Shown piece by piece: positions 1 through 8,942 of a stretch of DNA of 64,000 nt (its first letter is position 1; each line of letters starts with the position of its first letter). Origin of the DNA: Candidatus Edwardsbacteria bacterium (lineage in GTDB: Bacteria; Edwardsbacteria; AC1; EtOH8); assembly GCA_031082425.1 (NCBI GenBank), contig JAVHLB010000003.1, positions 248,001-312,000 on the forward strand. Reading direction: 5' to 3'. The notes beneath the pieces were generated by a model that saw only the letters and a list, made by a program, of their open reading frames with translations, did no database searches and was not told where the DNA came from. The position numbers were made by a program, and so were the translations under genes.

Positions 1-2
1 TG

Positions 3-686
3 CTTTCCGACATGGCCATGATCGAACGCCGGATAGAGAAGGTGAAGAAGGACCTGGGAAAGATCAAAAAACCGGAACTGGAGAAGGAACTGGCCCTGCT
101 GGATAAATGCCGGGTCCACCTGGAAGGGGAGAAACCCATCAGGGCGCTGGGCCTCAGCCCCGAGGAATCAAAGGCTCTGCGCAGTTTTCAGCTGCTGACC
201 GAAAAGCCGATTCTGCTGGTGCTGAATTATCCGGAGGGAGCGGGTCCTTCTGCGGTGGCCGCTGAATTTGAGAAGCAGACCGGGGAGACCATCACTCCCT
301 TGTGCGGGTCCATCGAGATGGACATCGCCCAGATGTCCGATGACGAGGCCAAGGAGTTCCTCAACGAGTTAAAGATAGAGGAGCCGGCCCTGAACAAGAT
401 GATCCGGACCTCCTTCCTATTACTGGGCAAAATAAATTTCTTCACGGTGGGCGAGGACGAATGCCGGGCCTGGACCATTCCGGCCCATACCAAGGCCCCC
501 CAGGCAGCCGGGGCCATTCACAGCGACCTGGAGCGGGGCTTCATCCGGGCGGAGGCGGTCAGCTACGACCACCTGATCGAGACCGGCGGCTATGCCGGGG
601 CCAGGGAGAAGGGCTATGTCCGTCTGGAGGGCAAGGAGTATATCGTCAAGGACGGGGATATACTGAACATCAAATTCAACGTGTAG
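3..686 (+). CDS. ychF: Ribosome-associated ATPase YchF, C-terminal part (5' end outside window)
   Basis: The reading frame is open from base 3, so the gene begins upstream and the N-terminal G domain is missing. What remains is the end of the G domain, the coiled-coil region (residues IERRIEKVKKDL, KKPELEKELALLDKC) and the C-terminal TGS domain. The segment QAAGAIHSDLERGFIRAE followed by YVRLEGKEYIVKDGDILNIKFNV-type residues is the conserved YchF end. YchF is an Obg-family P-loop protein that hydrolyses ATP, binds ribosomes and is linked to translation and oxidative stress. It ends with a TAG stop, which shows that TAG is a normal stop here. The family call is firm; the start cannot be seen. 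Confidence 0.95.
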   Translation, partial: LSDMAMIERRIEKVKKDLGKIKKPELEKELALLDKCRVHLEGEKPIRALGLSPEESKALRSFQLLTEKPILLVLNYPEGAGPSAVAAEFEKQTGETITPLCGSIEMDIAQMSDDEAKEFLNELKIEEPALNKMIRTSFLLLGKINFFTVGEDECRAWTIPAHTKAPQAAGAIHSDLERGFIRAEAVSYDHLIETGGYAGAREKGYVRLEGKEYIVKDGDILNIKFNV

Positions 687-697
687 GATTTAGGGGA

Positions 698-782
698 TTT
701 GTCATTCTGAGGATTGCTTTTTATCTGACTGTCGAAGAATCTATCGTTTGCACACAAGGGGCAGTTCTCAGGATGGCGAGGG
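698..782. repeat. Degenerate dispersed intergenic repeat (CATTCTGAG / CTCAGGATG type)
   Basis: The gap between ychF and the amidase gene contains TCATTCTGAGGA near its left end, GTCGAAGAATCT in the middle and TTCTCAGGATGGC near its right end. The outer arms are imperfect inverted copies. Related GTCATCCTGAG-type sequence occurs at 23118-23242 and 25444-25490. It does not look coding. It is probably a decayed short dispersed repeat, not a regulatory site. Confidence 0.5.
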
Positions 783-817
783 AATGATAGAAATAATAAA
801 AGGCCAGTATCATTAAA

Positions 818-1615
818 ATGAAAATCGGCTTCGTACAATTCAATCCCATATTCGGCCAGGTGGATAAAAACCTGTCGCGGATCGAAAAGTTTATCGGTCA
901 CTGCCGGGCCGATCTATTGGTCCTGCCTGAATTGTGCACTGCCGGATATAATTTCATCTCACAAAAAGAGGTCATGGCCTTATCCGAGACAACCCAGGGC
1001 AAAACCGTCAATCATTTCAGGGAAATATCCAAGCGAACTAAAATAAATATTGTGGCCGGATTTGCCGAAAAGGATGGTGGCAGGATATATAACTCGGCAG
1101 TATTGGTCAGGCCCAACGGCAAAACGGATGTCTACCGCAAGACCCATCTGTTCGGCAACGAGAAAAAATATTTCACCCCCGGCAATACCGGCTTCAAGGT
1201 CTTCTCCGTCGGCATGGTCAAAATAGGGATGATGATCTGCTTCGACTGGATCTTCCCCGAGGCGGCCCGCACCCTGGCCCTGCAGGGGGCGCAGGTGATC
1301 TGCCATCCCTCTAATCTGGTCCTGCCGTATTGTCCCGATTCCATGCCGGTGCGGGCTTTGGAGAACCGGGTGTTCACCGTCACCGCCAACCGCACCGGCC
1401 GGGAGAACCGCGGCGGGAAAGATCTGAAATTCATTGGGCAGAGCGTCATCGCCGGGCCGGATTCCCGGGTGCTATGCCGGGCGCCGGCCGACAAGGAGAG
1501 CGTGGGCATCGTGGAAATAGATACCGCAGAGGCAGGCAACAAAAGGATCACCCCGGAGAATGACCTGTTCAAAGACCGTCGTCCAGAATATTATGAGCGG
1601 CTGGTGAAAAAATGA
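818..1615 (+). CDS. Carbon-nitrogen hydrolase (nitrilase superfamily amidase)
   Basis: A 265-residue cytoplasmic enzyme of the nitrilase fold, which hydrolyses C-N bonds in amides or carbamoyl compounds. The expected Glu-Lys-Cys triad can be read: Glu in LLVLPELCTAGY (about residue 38), Lys in YRKTHLFGNEKKYFTPG (about 108) and Cys in IGMMICFDWIFPEA (about 142). The following segment with ALENRVFTVTANRTG is typical of the branch containing omega-amidases and N-carbamoylputrescine amidase-like proteins. The substrate cannot be told from sequence alone. Its TGA overlaps the ATG of thiL, so the two genes are probably co-transcribed. No convincing Shine-Dalgarno site is seen before the ATG. Confidence 0.88.
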   Translation: MKIGFVQFNPIFGQVDKNLSRIEKFIGHCRADLLVLPELCTAGYNFISQKEVMALSETTQGKTVNHFREISKRTKINIVAGFAEKDGGRIYNSAVLVRPNGKTDVYRKTHLFGNEKKYFTPGNTGFKVFSVGMVKIGMMICFDWIFPEAARTLALQGAQVICHPSNLVLPYCPDSMPVRALENRVFTVTANRTGRENRGGKDLKFIGQSVIAGPDSRVLCRAPADKESVGIVEIDTAEAGNKRITPENDLFKDRRPEYYERLVKK

Positions 1616-2604
1616 AAGACCAAAAGGCCGGGATCAGCGAGTTCGGGCTGATCGATATAATAAAAAGGCGATATCAAACCGCCAACAAAGGCCTGATTGT
1701 CGGAATCGGGGATGATGCCGCGGTATTTGCCATCGGTAAAACCAGGTCAGGCCTTTTGACCATCGACACCCTGGTGGATAAAATACATTTCGATCTGGCC
1801 TATACCTCCTTTGAGGATCTGGGGCACAGGGCCCTGGCGGCCAATCTTTCCGACATAGCGGCCATGGGCGGCCGGCCGGTATTGGCGGTGGTATCAATCA
1901 CCATCCCCCGGGACAGCACGATTAAAGATATCGAGAAGATATACGCCGGGATGAAGAGGCTGGCGAAAAAGCACGGGGTGGCGGTATGCGGCGGGGATAC
2001 TGTGGCCGGCCGGGAGTTGTCGCTGACCATAGCGGTTTACGGCGAAGGCCGGAAAAATAACATCGGGCTCCGCTCCGGAGCCAAGGCGGGGGATGCCGTA
2101 TTGGTCACCGGAACTTTGGGAGCGGCGCAGGCGGGGCTGGATCTTCTTAATTCAGGATTCAAAATTCAAAATTCGAAATTAATTAAAAAGCATCTGCGGC
2201 CGGAGCCCAGGGTCAGGGAAGCCCGGCTGCTGGCATCAAAGTTCAAACTGCACGCCATGATAGACATCTCCGACGGGCTGGCATCGGAACTGCATCATAT
2301 CGCCCGGGAGAGCCGGGTGGGCATAGTCGTAGACCAGGGGGCCCTGCCGGTGGCCGAGGAGGCCGTCACTGCGGCCAATATCCTCAAAAAAGATCCCCTG
2401 GAATATTGCCTGTACGGCGGGGAGGAATACGAACTGCTCTTCACCCTGCCGGCCAGGCAGGCGAACGAGGCCAGGATCATTTTGGGCCGGGCCGGGACGA
2501 CCTGTTCCGTCATCGGCCAGGTCGTCAAAGGTAACGGAGTAAGAATGATAGGATCCGACCTCAAGAACGTCAAGATCCCCGATAAGGGATATAAACATTT
2601 TTAG
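1612..2604 (+). CDS. thiL: Thiamine-monophosphate kinase
   Basis: A 330-residue AIR-synthase-fold kinase that phosphorylates thiamine monophosphate to thiamine diphosphate with ATP. N-terminal metal and nucleotide motifs GIGDDAAVF and TIDTLVDKIHFDL, then DLGHRALAANLSDIAAMGG, CGGDTVAG and the C-terminal DISDGLASELHHI and YGGEEYELLFT are diagnostic. Length is normal for the family. Residues about 180-192 (LLNSGFKIQNSKLIKK) are unusual: the DNA at about 2147-2187 is an A-rich array of ATTCAAAATTC-like units inserted in frame in a surface region just before the conserved HLRPEPRV segment. The start overlaps the upstream amidase gene by 4 bases. Confidence 0.95.
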   Translation: MKDQKAGISEFGLIDIIKRRYQTANKGLIVGIGDDAAVFAIGKTRSGLLTIDTLVDKIHFDLAYTSFEDLGHRALAANLSDIAAMGGRPVLAVVSITIPRDSTIKDIEKIYAGMKRLAKKHGVAVCGGDTVAGRELSLTIAVYGEGRKNNIGLRSGAKAGDAVLVTGTLGAAQAGLDLLNSGFKIQNSKLIKKHLRPEPRVREARLLASKFKLHAMIDISDGLASELHHIARESRVGIVVDQGALPVAEEAVTAANILKKDPLEYCLYGGEEYELLFTLPARQANEARIILGRAGTTCSVIGQVVKGNGVRMIGSDLKNVKIPDKGYKHF

Positions 2605-2648
2605 AATTACCGATTCAAATATATAATCAATAAACTGGAGAACAGACC

Positions 2649-4067
2649 ATGAACATGAAACAGGTACTGGAGTTCGCCAAAAGGAACAAAGTGGCGTTCG
2701 TTTCGGTAAAGTTCGTAGATCTGCTGGGGAAGTGGCACCAGATAACGGTCCCGGCCCACCAGCTGAACCCATCCCTGTTCGAAAGGGGCAAGGGCATCGG
2801 CTTTGACGGTTCCAGCGTGGCCGGATTCACCCAGGTCAAGGCCGGGGACATGATCGTGATCCCCATTGCCGAGACCGGATTCATGGATCCCTTCACCGAA
2901 CTGCCGACCATGACCTTCATCGGCGACGTGATAGACGTGGCCACCGGACAGAAGTTCGAGCGCAACCCCCGGTATGTGGCCGAGAAGGCCGAGAAATACC
3001 TGAAGTCCTCCGGCGCCGCACCCGAAAGTTACTGGGGTCCGGAGTTCGAGTTCTACCTGTTCGATTCGGTGCGCTACGCCAATCTCCCCCAGAACAGCTT
3101 CTACCAGGTCGACTCCCGGGAGGCCGACTGGAACACCGGGCGGGATGAGGATCCCAACCTGGGATACAAGATGCCCCACAAGGGCGGATACCACGCCGCA
3201 CCTCCCCACGACTCCTCGTTCGACTTTCGTTCAGCCCTGTGCCTGACCATGGAAAAATGCGGGGTGCCGGTCAAATACCACCATCATGAGGTGGGCGGTG
3301 CCGGCCAGCTGGAGATAGAGGTGATGTTCGACACCCTGACCAAGATGGCCGACCGCAGCATGCTGGTGAAATACTTGGTCCACAACGCGGCCTTCAAGGC
3401 GGGACTGACTGCCACCTTCATGCCCAAGCCGATGGTGGGGGAGCCCGGCAACGGGATGCATGTCCACCAGTACCTGGCCAAGGATGGTCACTCGTTATTT
3501 TATAAAAAAGACGGCCTGGCCCACATGTCCCAGTTGGCGATGCATTATCTGGGCGGGCTTTTAAAACATGCCCCGGCACTGCTGGCCTTCACCAATCCCT
3601 CCACCAATTCCTACCGCCGATTGGTTCCGGGCTACGAAGCTCCGGTCCGGGCCAGCTATTCGGTGGGCAACCGCACCGCGGCGGTCCGCATCCCCGGCTA
3701 CCTGACCGATCCCAAGACCATGCGCTATGAGTTCCGCCCGCCGGATGCCACCTGCAACCCCTACCTGGCCTTCGCCGCCATGCTGATGGCCGGACTGGAC
3801 GGGGTCAAACATAAGATCGATCCCGGCCAGCCCCTGAACAAGGACCTGTTCAGCCTTCCCAAGGCCGAGCTGGAGAAGATACCCACCCTGCCCACCTCGC
3901 TGTCCGACGCCCTGGGGGCCCTGGAAAATGACCATAAGTTCCTGCTGGAGGGCGGGGTATTCACCAAGGACCTGATCGAGACCTGGATCGTCCTGAAATC
4001 CAAAGAGGTGGCGGCCCTGAACCTGCGGCCCCATCCCTATGAATTCGAGTTGTATTACGATTGTTAA
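2649..4067 (+). CDS. glnA: Glutamine synthetase, type I
   Basis: A 472-residue GS-I enzyme that makes glutamine from glutamate, ammonia and ATP as a cytoplasmic dodecamer. Signature segments are FDGSSVAGFTQ, GPEFEFYLFD, HHEVGGAGQLEIE, GNGMHVHQYL, NPSTNSYRRLVPGYEAP and EFRPPDATCNPYLAFAAM. The size and the NKDLFSLPKAELEKIP region resemble the GS-I beta form regulated by adenylylation, but the position of the modified tyrosine (Tyr397 in E. coli) is Phe401 here (TTC at 3849-3851). The enzyme is therefore probably not adenylylated. GGAG at 2636-2639 supports the ATG at 2649; an alternative ATG lies two codons later. A strong terminator follows at 4079. Confidence 0.97.
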   Translation: MNMKQVLEFAKRNKVAFVSVKFVDLLGKWHQITVPAHQLNPSLFERGKGIGFDGSSVAGFTQVKAGDMIVIPIAETGFMDPFTELPTMTFIGDVIDVATGQKFERNPRYVAEKAEKYLKSSGAAPESYWGPEFEFYLFDSVRYANLPQNSFYQVDSREADWNTGRDEDPNLGYKMPHKGGYHAAPPHDSSFDFRSALCLTMEKCGVPVKYHHHEVGGAGQLEIEVMFDTLTKMADRSMLVKYLVHNAAFKAGLTATFMPKPMVGEPGNGMHVHQYLAKDGHSLFYKKDGLAHMSQLAMHYLGGLLKHAPALLAFTNPSTNSYRRLVPGYEAPVRASYSVGNRTAAVRIPGYLTDPKTMRYEFRPPDATCNPYLAFAAMLMAGLDGVKHKIDPGQPLNKDLFSLPKAELEKIPTLPTSLSDALGALENDHKFLLEGGVFTKDLIETWIVLKSKEVAALNLRPHPYEFELYYDC

Positions 4068-4078
4068 GAGGATAGCAG

Positions 4079-4105
4079 AGCCCCGCTGTAAAGCGGGGCT
4101 TTTTA
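4079..4105 (+). terminator. Rho-independent terminator after glnA
   Basis: Stem AGCCCCGC (4079-4086) and GCGGGGCT (4093-4100) with loop TGTAAA, followed directly by a T run. Confidence 0.93.
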
Positions 4106-4190
4106 TTGATTAAAATTAAATTTCGACTCCTCTTGCTAATCAGGATAAAGTCGTATAAAATTACCTGCGAACAATAAAAGGAAGGTGAAT

Positions 4191-6095
4191 ATGAACAGGG
4201 AAAAAGTGCTTGGGTTTTTGGTTATGCTGGTTACTATAACAACCAGCTCTTTTGCCTCCCAAAGGGTGGTGGTGGCCGAGGATTTCACCGGCACCTGGTG
4301 CCAGTATTGCCCGGCGGCCGCCAATGGATTGGACCAGCTGTATAATGAGACAGGAGATTCCCTGGTGGTGCTGGCCTTCCATTATGGGGATCCCTACCAG
4401 ACCACCGAGACCTACAACCGCATCGTCTGGTACGGCGACATGATCCCGGGGTATCCGACGGTAATCTTTGATGGACTGGATTCGATCGTTGGTAGTGCGG
4501 GATCCGGCGCCGCGTACAACAACTATGATTATTATCGGCCGGTGTTTGATGCCCATAAAGCTGTGCCCAGCCCGTTTGAAATAACGATCAATTTGACCAG
4601 CTACGACCTGGATGCCAGGACAGGGACCGCTTCAATCAAGATCAAAAACACCGGGATCATTTCTGAAACCGGAAATTTTCATTTTGTAGTCATTGAGCGT
4701 AATATCCCGCAAATATGGCAGGGGATGACCGAGGTGGATTTCGTGGTGCGGGATATGATCCCGAATGAGAACGGAGAATCAATAACCATTCCGGCAGGGG
4801 ACAGTCTGGTTATAACCCGGGATTATCTGATTGATCCCGCCTGGAACTTTTACAAATGCCAGTTTGTCGGTTTCGTCCAAAGAAGCACCAAGGAGATCAT
4901 CCAAGGATCTTCGCTGGCCGGATCATACCTGGTCCAAAAAAGCTATTCTCTTTCCGGTGACGATGATGGCGACGGGTTCAATGAGCCGGGGGAAACCATG
5001 ATCCTTTCGGTTGCAGTGCATAATCTGGGCGGGCCTTCACCCATGGCCCTGGTCGAAGCCACTACGGCCGACACCTTCGTAACGATCAACAACAGTCTTT
5101 GGAATATCGGCCCGATCGGGACCAGTTACCAGGGCGACAATGTTGCCCTTCCCTTTGAGATTGTCATCAAATCATCGGCCAGCATGACCGAGGGGCACCT
5201 GGTCAAAATTTATATCGACAAGAAGAGTTATAATTCCCTGTATAACGACACTATGACCGCCCGGGATTCCGTCAGCTTTATCATCGGGGCGCCCACCCAG
5301 ATCTATGCCGAGGATTTTGAAGGCGGCCTGGGAAACTGGAAAGTGGGATATACCGCTTACACCACCGGGATCGACTGGGATACCACCCAGACCGATTATC
5401 ATAGCGCCAATACCTGCATAGTCAACGCCGAATCCGGCACTTACGCCAACAAGCAAAACCGGTGGATCCGGATGATCGATCCCCTGGACCTGAGCAGCAG
5501 CCTGGGGGCAAAATTGACCTGGTATGAAAAGTATGATGTCTGGTCAGGGGATAGGTGCCAGCCGGAGGTTTCCACCGACAGCCTGGGAACAACCTGGAGC
5601 ACTTTGACCGCCTTTTACAGCGGGACGGTTAGCGCCTGGACCCAACGCACCCTTGATATCACCAGTTATTGCGGCAATAAAAAATTCTTCAGGCTGGGCT
5701 TTAGGCTGTTGACCGATACCATCAACGTGGCCGATGGCTGGTATGTTGACGATATCCTGATCACCGGATATGCCCCTACCGGTGTGGCCGGGAAGCCGGG
5801 CGTTGTATCTGCACCGGCAACCTGCCTGTTAAAAGGCGCCTATCCCAATCCCGCTTCCGGGAAAGTGAACATTGGGTTCCAGCTTAAGTCCAGCGCCAGA
5901 ACCTCGTTGAAGATCTACAACATCGCCGGAGAGCTGGTCCGGACCCTGGTGGATTCCCGTCTGTCAAGCGGGGACTACGATCTGAGGTGGGATGGCCGGG
6001 ACGGCCGGAACCGGGCGATGCCCAGCGGCGTTTATTTATACCAGCTGGATGCCGGCAGCCAGAAGGCCACCGGCAGGCTGACGCTTATAAGATAG
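4191..6095 (+). CDS. Secreted thioredoxin-like protein with FlgD/type-IX-like C-terminal domain
   Basis: A 634-residue exported protein. The N-terminus is a signal peptide ending near TTSSFASQ. Residues about 23-130 resemble a thioredoxin fold with a CxxC active site (FTGTWCQYCPAAANGL) and the cis-Pro region GYPTVIFDG, as in Omp28-like secreted proteins of Bacteroidetes. The middle has beta-sandwich repeats and a carbohydrate-binding or MAM-like segment (ENWKVGYTAY-like, WIRMIDPLDLSSS, WYVDDILITGY). The last 85 residues (YPNPASGKVNIGF, LKIYNIAGELVRTL, GVYLYQLDAG) match the FlgD-type or type IX sorting domain. I chose ATG 4191 because AAGGAAGG lies 6-13 bases upstream; a GTG at 4185 overlaps that site. 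Redox function is inferred. Confidence 0.8.
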   Translation: MNREKVLGFLVMLVTITTSSFASQRVVVAEDFTGTWCQYCPAAANGLDQLYNETGDSLVVLAFHYGDPYQTTETYNRIVWYGDMIPGYPTVIFDGLDSIVGSAGSGAAYNNYDYYRPVFDAHKAVPSPFEITINLTSYDLDARTGTASIKIKNTGIISETGNFHFVVIERNIPQIWQGMTEVDFVVRDMIPNENGESITIPAGDSLVITRDYLIDPAWNFYKCQFVGFVQRSTKEIIQGSSLAGSYLVQKSYSLSGDDDGDGFNEPGETMILSVAVHNLGGPSPMALVEATTADTFVTINNSLWNIGPIGTSYQGDNVALPFEIVIKSSASMTEGHLVKIYIDKKSYNSLYNDTMTARDSVSFIIGAPTQIYAEDFEGGLGNWKVGYTAYTTGIDWDTTQTDYHSANTCIVNAESGTYANKQNRWIRMIDPLDLSSSLGAKLTWYEKYDVWSGDRCQPEVSTDSLGTTWSTLTAFYSGTVSAWTQRTLDITSYCGNKKFFRLGFRLLTDTINVADGWYVDDILITGYAPTGVAGKPGVVSAPATCLLKGAYPNPASGKVNIGFQLKSSARTSLKIYNIAGELVRTLVDSRLSSGDYDLRWDGRDGRNRAMPSGVYLYQLDAGSQKATGRLTLIR

Positions 6096-6133
6096 GGGCC
6101 GGGGAACCGGACCGGAAAGAACGATCAAACTAA

Positions 6134-6160
6134 AAGGGCCCGGCGTAACGCCGGGCCCTT
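6134..6160. terminator. Bidirectional terminator between convergent genes
   Basis: A perfect 12-bp stem, AAGGGCCCGGCG (6134-6145) and CGCCGGGCCCTT (6149-6160), with loop TAA. It lies between the + strand secreted protein and the - strand MFS gene and can serve both. Confidence 0.9.
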
Positions 6161-6165
6161 CAAAT

Positions 6166-7572
6166 TCACTGCAGCTGGCTGCGGATCTTTTTTATGGTCA
6201 TTATGCCTGAGTCCAGGATCTTGCTGAAACGCTGGGAGGATTTGTCCCCTACCATGTCCAGCAGGGTTCCCACCGACTGGGCCTGGTCCTCCCTCAATTT
6301 AAGGGCCAAGGGCAGCAGGGAGATCCGGCAGATGGAGGACAGAACGAACAGCAGGTGGAAGTTGATGATGGTCTGCCCCAAGATGATAAATTTGAAATCG
6401 CGCAGGCTGTCGGCCAGCCAGCCTCCGACCAGCGAGGCGGCGAAGATGGCCAGCCCGGTGACCATGCTCTGGACGGCCAGATAGGCGGTGCGGTTCTCCT
6501 CGGGGGCGGTCACCAGCAGCAGGTTGAAGGTGGCCAGGGCGAAGCCGGGCCACACCAGGCCGCTGATGAAGGCGTCGATCCATATCGGCAGGTAGAAGTC
6601 CGGGGTGGTGAACAGCCAGAACAGGGGCAGGGAGAAGATGCCCAGCATATTGAAGATCATCACCGGTTTGTTGCCCAGGCGGTCTATGATCCGGCCCCAT
6701 AACGGCTGGAAGGCGAAGTTAAGGATCCCGGCGATGATCGAGTAATAGGCGATCACCGCGAACGGCATGTGGAGATTCTTGATCATGTGAGCGGCGAAGA
6801 AGGGCCCGGCCACTGCGGTGGCCATGGACCACAGGACGAAGAACAGCAGCAGGCGGCGGAAATCCCGGTTGGCAAAGGGCAGCCGGAACAGCTCCGAAAT
6901 GGGCAGGGTTTTTTCACCGGTAAGGGGTGGCTCCCATTGCTTGGAGAGAATGATCCCGGCGATCACGGCCGTAAAGGCGGCCGCTCCGAAGATGATGGCA
7001 AAAGCCTGCTGCTGCAGGGCCTGGCTTTTCATGACATCGTACAGTTTTCCGGCACCGAAATTGGCGGCCATGGTCACCGCGCCGAGAATGGTGCTCCGCA
7101 GACCGAAATATGAACCCCGGCGTTTCATCGGCACCAGGTCGGTCATCCAGGAAAGCCAGGCATTGTTGGCCATATTGACCGAGGTATTGGCGATGAAGAT
7201 CACCAGGAAGAATATCAATAATTTCCATCCGGCCAGGACATTGAGGAAGGGCAGTATGCACAAGGCCGCCCACAGCAGGCGCCCCAGGGTGGCTGCCCAG
7301 ACGGTGAGTTTCTTGCGATGCCCCAGGAGCCCTACCAGATAGGCGCTGAAAAGGGCCCCCACGCTGGATAGGGCGTTGAGAGCGGCCAGCAGGCCCAGAT
7401 GGAAATCGTTGGCTCCCAGCATCAGGGCATATCCGGTCACTAGGGCCCCGATGGTGATGGCGATGTGCACCGAGGCGAATGATCCCTCGATGATGGATAT
7501 CTTCAGGCTCCGGCCGGGTTCTTTGTCCGGCAGAGCATTAGATTGGATTTTCGAATCTCTCTTTTTAGGCAT
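6166..7572 (-). CDS. Major facilitator superfamily transporter
   Basis: A 468-residue membrane protein with about 12 hydrophobic segments arranged as in MFS carriers. The cytoplasmic loop GLLGHRKKLTVWAATLGR and the first-half motif LVPMKRRGSYFGLRSTI support the call, and the second-half loop LWGRIIDRLGNKPVMIFN repeats the pattern. The substrate is unknown. I start it at the ATG whose complement is 7570-7572 (MPKKRDSK...), not 17 codons upstream, because the upstream residues look unlike the family. Codons 4-9 (KRDSKIQ) are encoded by an A-rich tract resembling elements found in other genes here. It is divergent from mtaB and is the only long minus-strand gene in the window. Confidence 0.85.
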   Translation of the reverse strand: MPKKRDSKIQSNALPDKEPGRSLKISIIEGSFASVHIAITIGALVTGYALMLGANDFHLGLLAALNALSSVGALFSAYLVGLLGHRKKLTVWAATLGRLLWAALCILPFLNVLAGWKLLIFFLVIFIANTSVNMANNAWLSWMTDLVPMKRRGSYFGLRSTILGAVTMAANFGAGKLYDVMKSQALQQQAFAIIFGAAAFTAVIAGIILSKQWEPPLTGEKTLPISELFRLPFANRDFRRLLLFFVLWSMATAVAGPFFAAHMIKNLHMPFAVIAYYSIIAGILNFAFQPLWGRIIDRLGNKPVMIFNMLGIFSLPLFWLFTTPDFYLPIWIDAFISGLVWPGFALATFNLLLVTAPEENRTAYLAVQSMVTGLAIFAASLVGGWLADSLRDFKFIILGQTIINFHLLFVLSSICRISLLPLALKLREDQAQSVGTLLDMVGDKSSQRFSKILDSGIMTIKKIRSQLQ

Positions 7573-7639
7573 AACGGGGATAAGGATAAGTGATTTAACT
7601 CTTAATTTCAAGTGATAAATCAATTTTACCCGGAGAGGT

Positions 7640-7668
7640 TTGCATTTATCCGGCCGATGTAATATAAT
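7640..7668 (+). promoter_or_regulatory. Sigma-70-like promoter before mtaB
   Basis: TTGCAT (7640-7645), 17-base spacer, TATAAT (7663-7668). The mtaB ATG starts only 8 bases after the -10 box, so the transcript would be leaderless or nearly so. Confidence 0.6.
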
Positions 7669-7676
7669 TCACTACT

Positions 7677-8942
7677 ATGTCTGAGATTTCGTTCCAAATA
7701 TCCACCTTCGGCTGCAAGGCCAACCAGTACGATTCCCAGCTTTGGCGGACCACCCTGGAGAATGCCGGCCTGCGCCATAATGAAGGCCAAGCGGATATTT
7801 TCCTGGTCAACACCTGTTCGGTGACTGCCGCGGCCGAACAGCAGGCCCGGCAGACGGTCAGGAAGATCGTTCGCAATAATCCGTCAGCCAAGATCATCAT
7901 CATTGGCTGTTACGGGCAGATGGCGGCAGAGCCCCTGGCTAAAATAGACGGGGTGGGTTTGGTGCTGGGACGGCACAGCAGTGATGCCGCTGGACAAGTA
8001 CTGAGCTGGCTGGGTATCAGCCAGGATAAACTGCCCCGCGGGATCAAGACGTTCCGCGGGCACACCCGGGCCTTCATAAAGGTCCAGGACGGCTGCAACC
8101 ACCGCTGCAGCTATTGCATCGTGCCTCTGGCCCGGGGGGCCTCCCGCAGCCGTCCCCTGGACGAGATATTGTCCGAAGCCCAAAACCTGACCGCCTCCGG
8201 CCACCGCGAACTGGTGGTCACCGGGATCCGGCTGGGGGATTTCAAGCCTTCCCTGGGCATACTGTTGAGATCATTAAAAGATATTCCCGGCCTGGACCGG
8301 ATACGCCTGAGCTCGCTGGAGCCCGACGACCTGAACGACGATCTGATGGAGACCATGCAGGGCATACCGCTGTTGGCCAGACACCTTCACCTGCCATTGC
8401 AGAGCGGCTGCGACAGCATCCTCAAAAAGATGAACCGGCCCTACAGCATGGCCTATTACCGGGAGTTGTTGGGCAAATTAAGGCGGGCTATGCCGGACAT
8501 CACCATCGGATCGGACATCATCGCGGGGTTTCCCGGCGAAACCGAGGAACATTTCGGACAGGGTGTCAGGAACATCCGGGAGCTGGGGTTCACCCACCTG
8601 CACGTTTTCACCTATTCAAAAAGGCCGGGCACCAAGGCCGCCCTGATGGCCGGGCAGATCCCGGAGGAGATCAAGAAAGAGCGGCTGCACCGCCTGAAGG
8701 ATATCCACGAAAAACTGCAGCAGGAATATTTTAGCGCCCTGAAGGGGAAGACCGAGCTGGTTCTGGCGGAGACTTACTACAGAGGCATATGGTCCGGGTT
8801 TGGGGAGCATTATCACAAGGTGTATTTCCGATCGGACCGCGATATGAAAAACCAGATGGTCCGGGTCAAATTGTCCGAGCCCCATGAACAAGGGGTTTTG
8901 GGGGAATTGATGGAATTTTCGGATATATCCCAGCAATGCTGA
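7677..8942 (+). CDS. mtaB: tRNA t6A37 methylthiotransferase MtaB
   Basis: A 421-residue radical SAM methylthiotransferase that adds a methylthio group to N6-threonylcarbamoyladenosine-37 of tRNA. The N-terminal UPF0004 domain carries three cysteines (STFGCKANQYDS, VNTCSV, IIGCYGQ) for one Fe-S cluster. The radical SAM motif is GCNHRCSYCIVPLARG, followed by GIRLGDF, LPLQSGCDSILKKMNR and GSDIIAGFPGET. A TRAM-like C-terminal portion ends the protein. The FGCKAN motif separates MtaB from MiaB and RimO. The last 7 bases overlap miaB, implying a paired operon. No Shine-Dalgarno sequence is seen; the -10 box is just upstream. Confidence 0.93.
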   Translation: MSEISFQISTFGCKANQYDSQLWRTTLENAGLRHNEGQADIFLVNTCSVTAAAEQQARQTVRKIVRNNPSAKIIIIGCYGQMAAEPLAKIDGVGLVLGRHSSDAAGQVLSWLGISQDKLPRGIKTFRGHTRAFIKVQDGCNHRCSYCIVPLARGASRSRPLDEILSEAQNLTASGHRELVVTGIRLGDFKPSLGILLRSLKDIPGLDRIRLSSLEPDDLNDDLMETMQGIPLLARHLHLPLQSGCDSILKKMNRPYSMAYYRELLGKLRRAMPDITIGSDIIAGFPGETEEHFGQGVRNIRELGFTHLHVFTYSKRPGTKAALMAGQIPEEIKKERLHRLKDIHEKLQQEYFSALKGKTELVLAETYYRGIWSGFGEHYHKVYFRSDRDMKNQMVRVKLSEPHEQGVLGELMEFSDISQQC

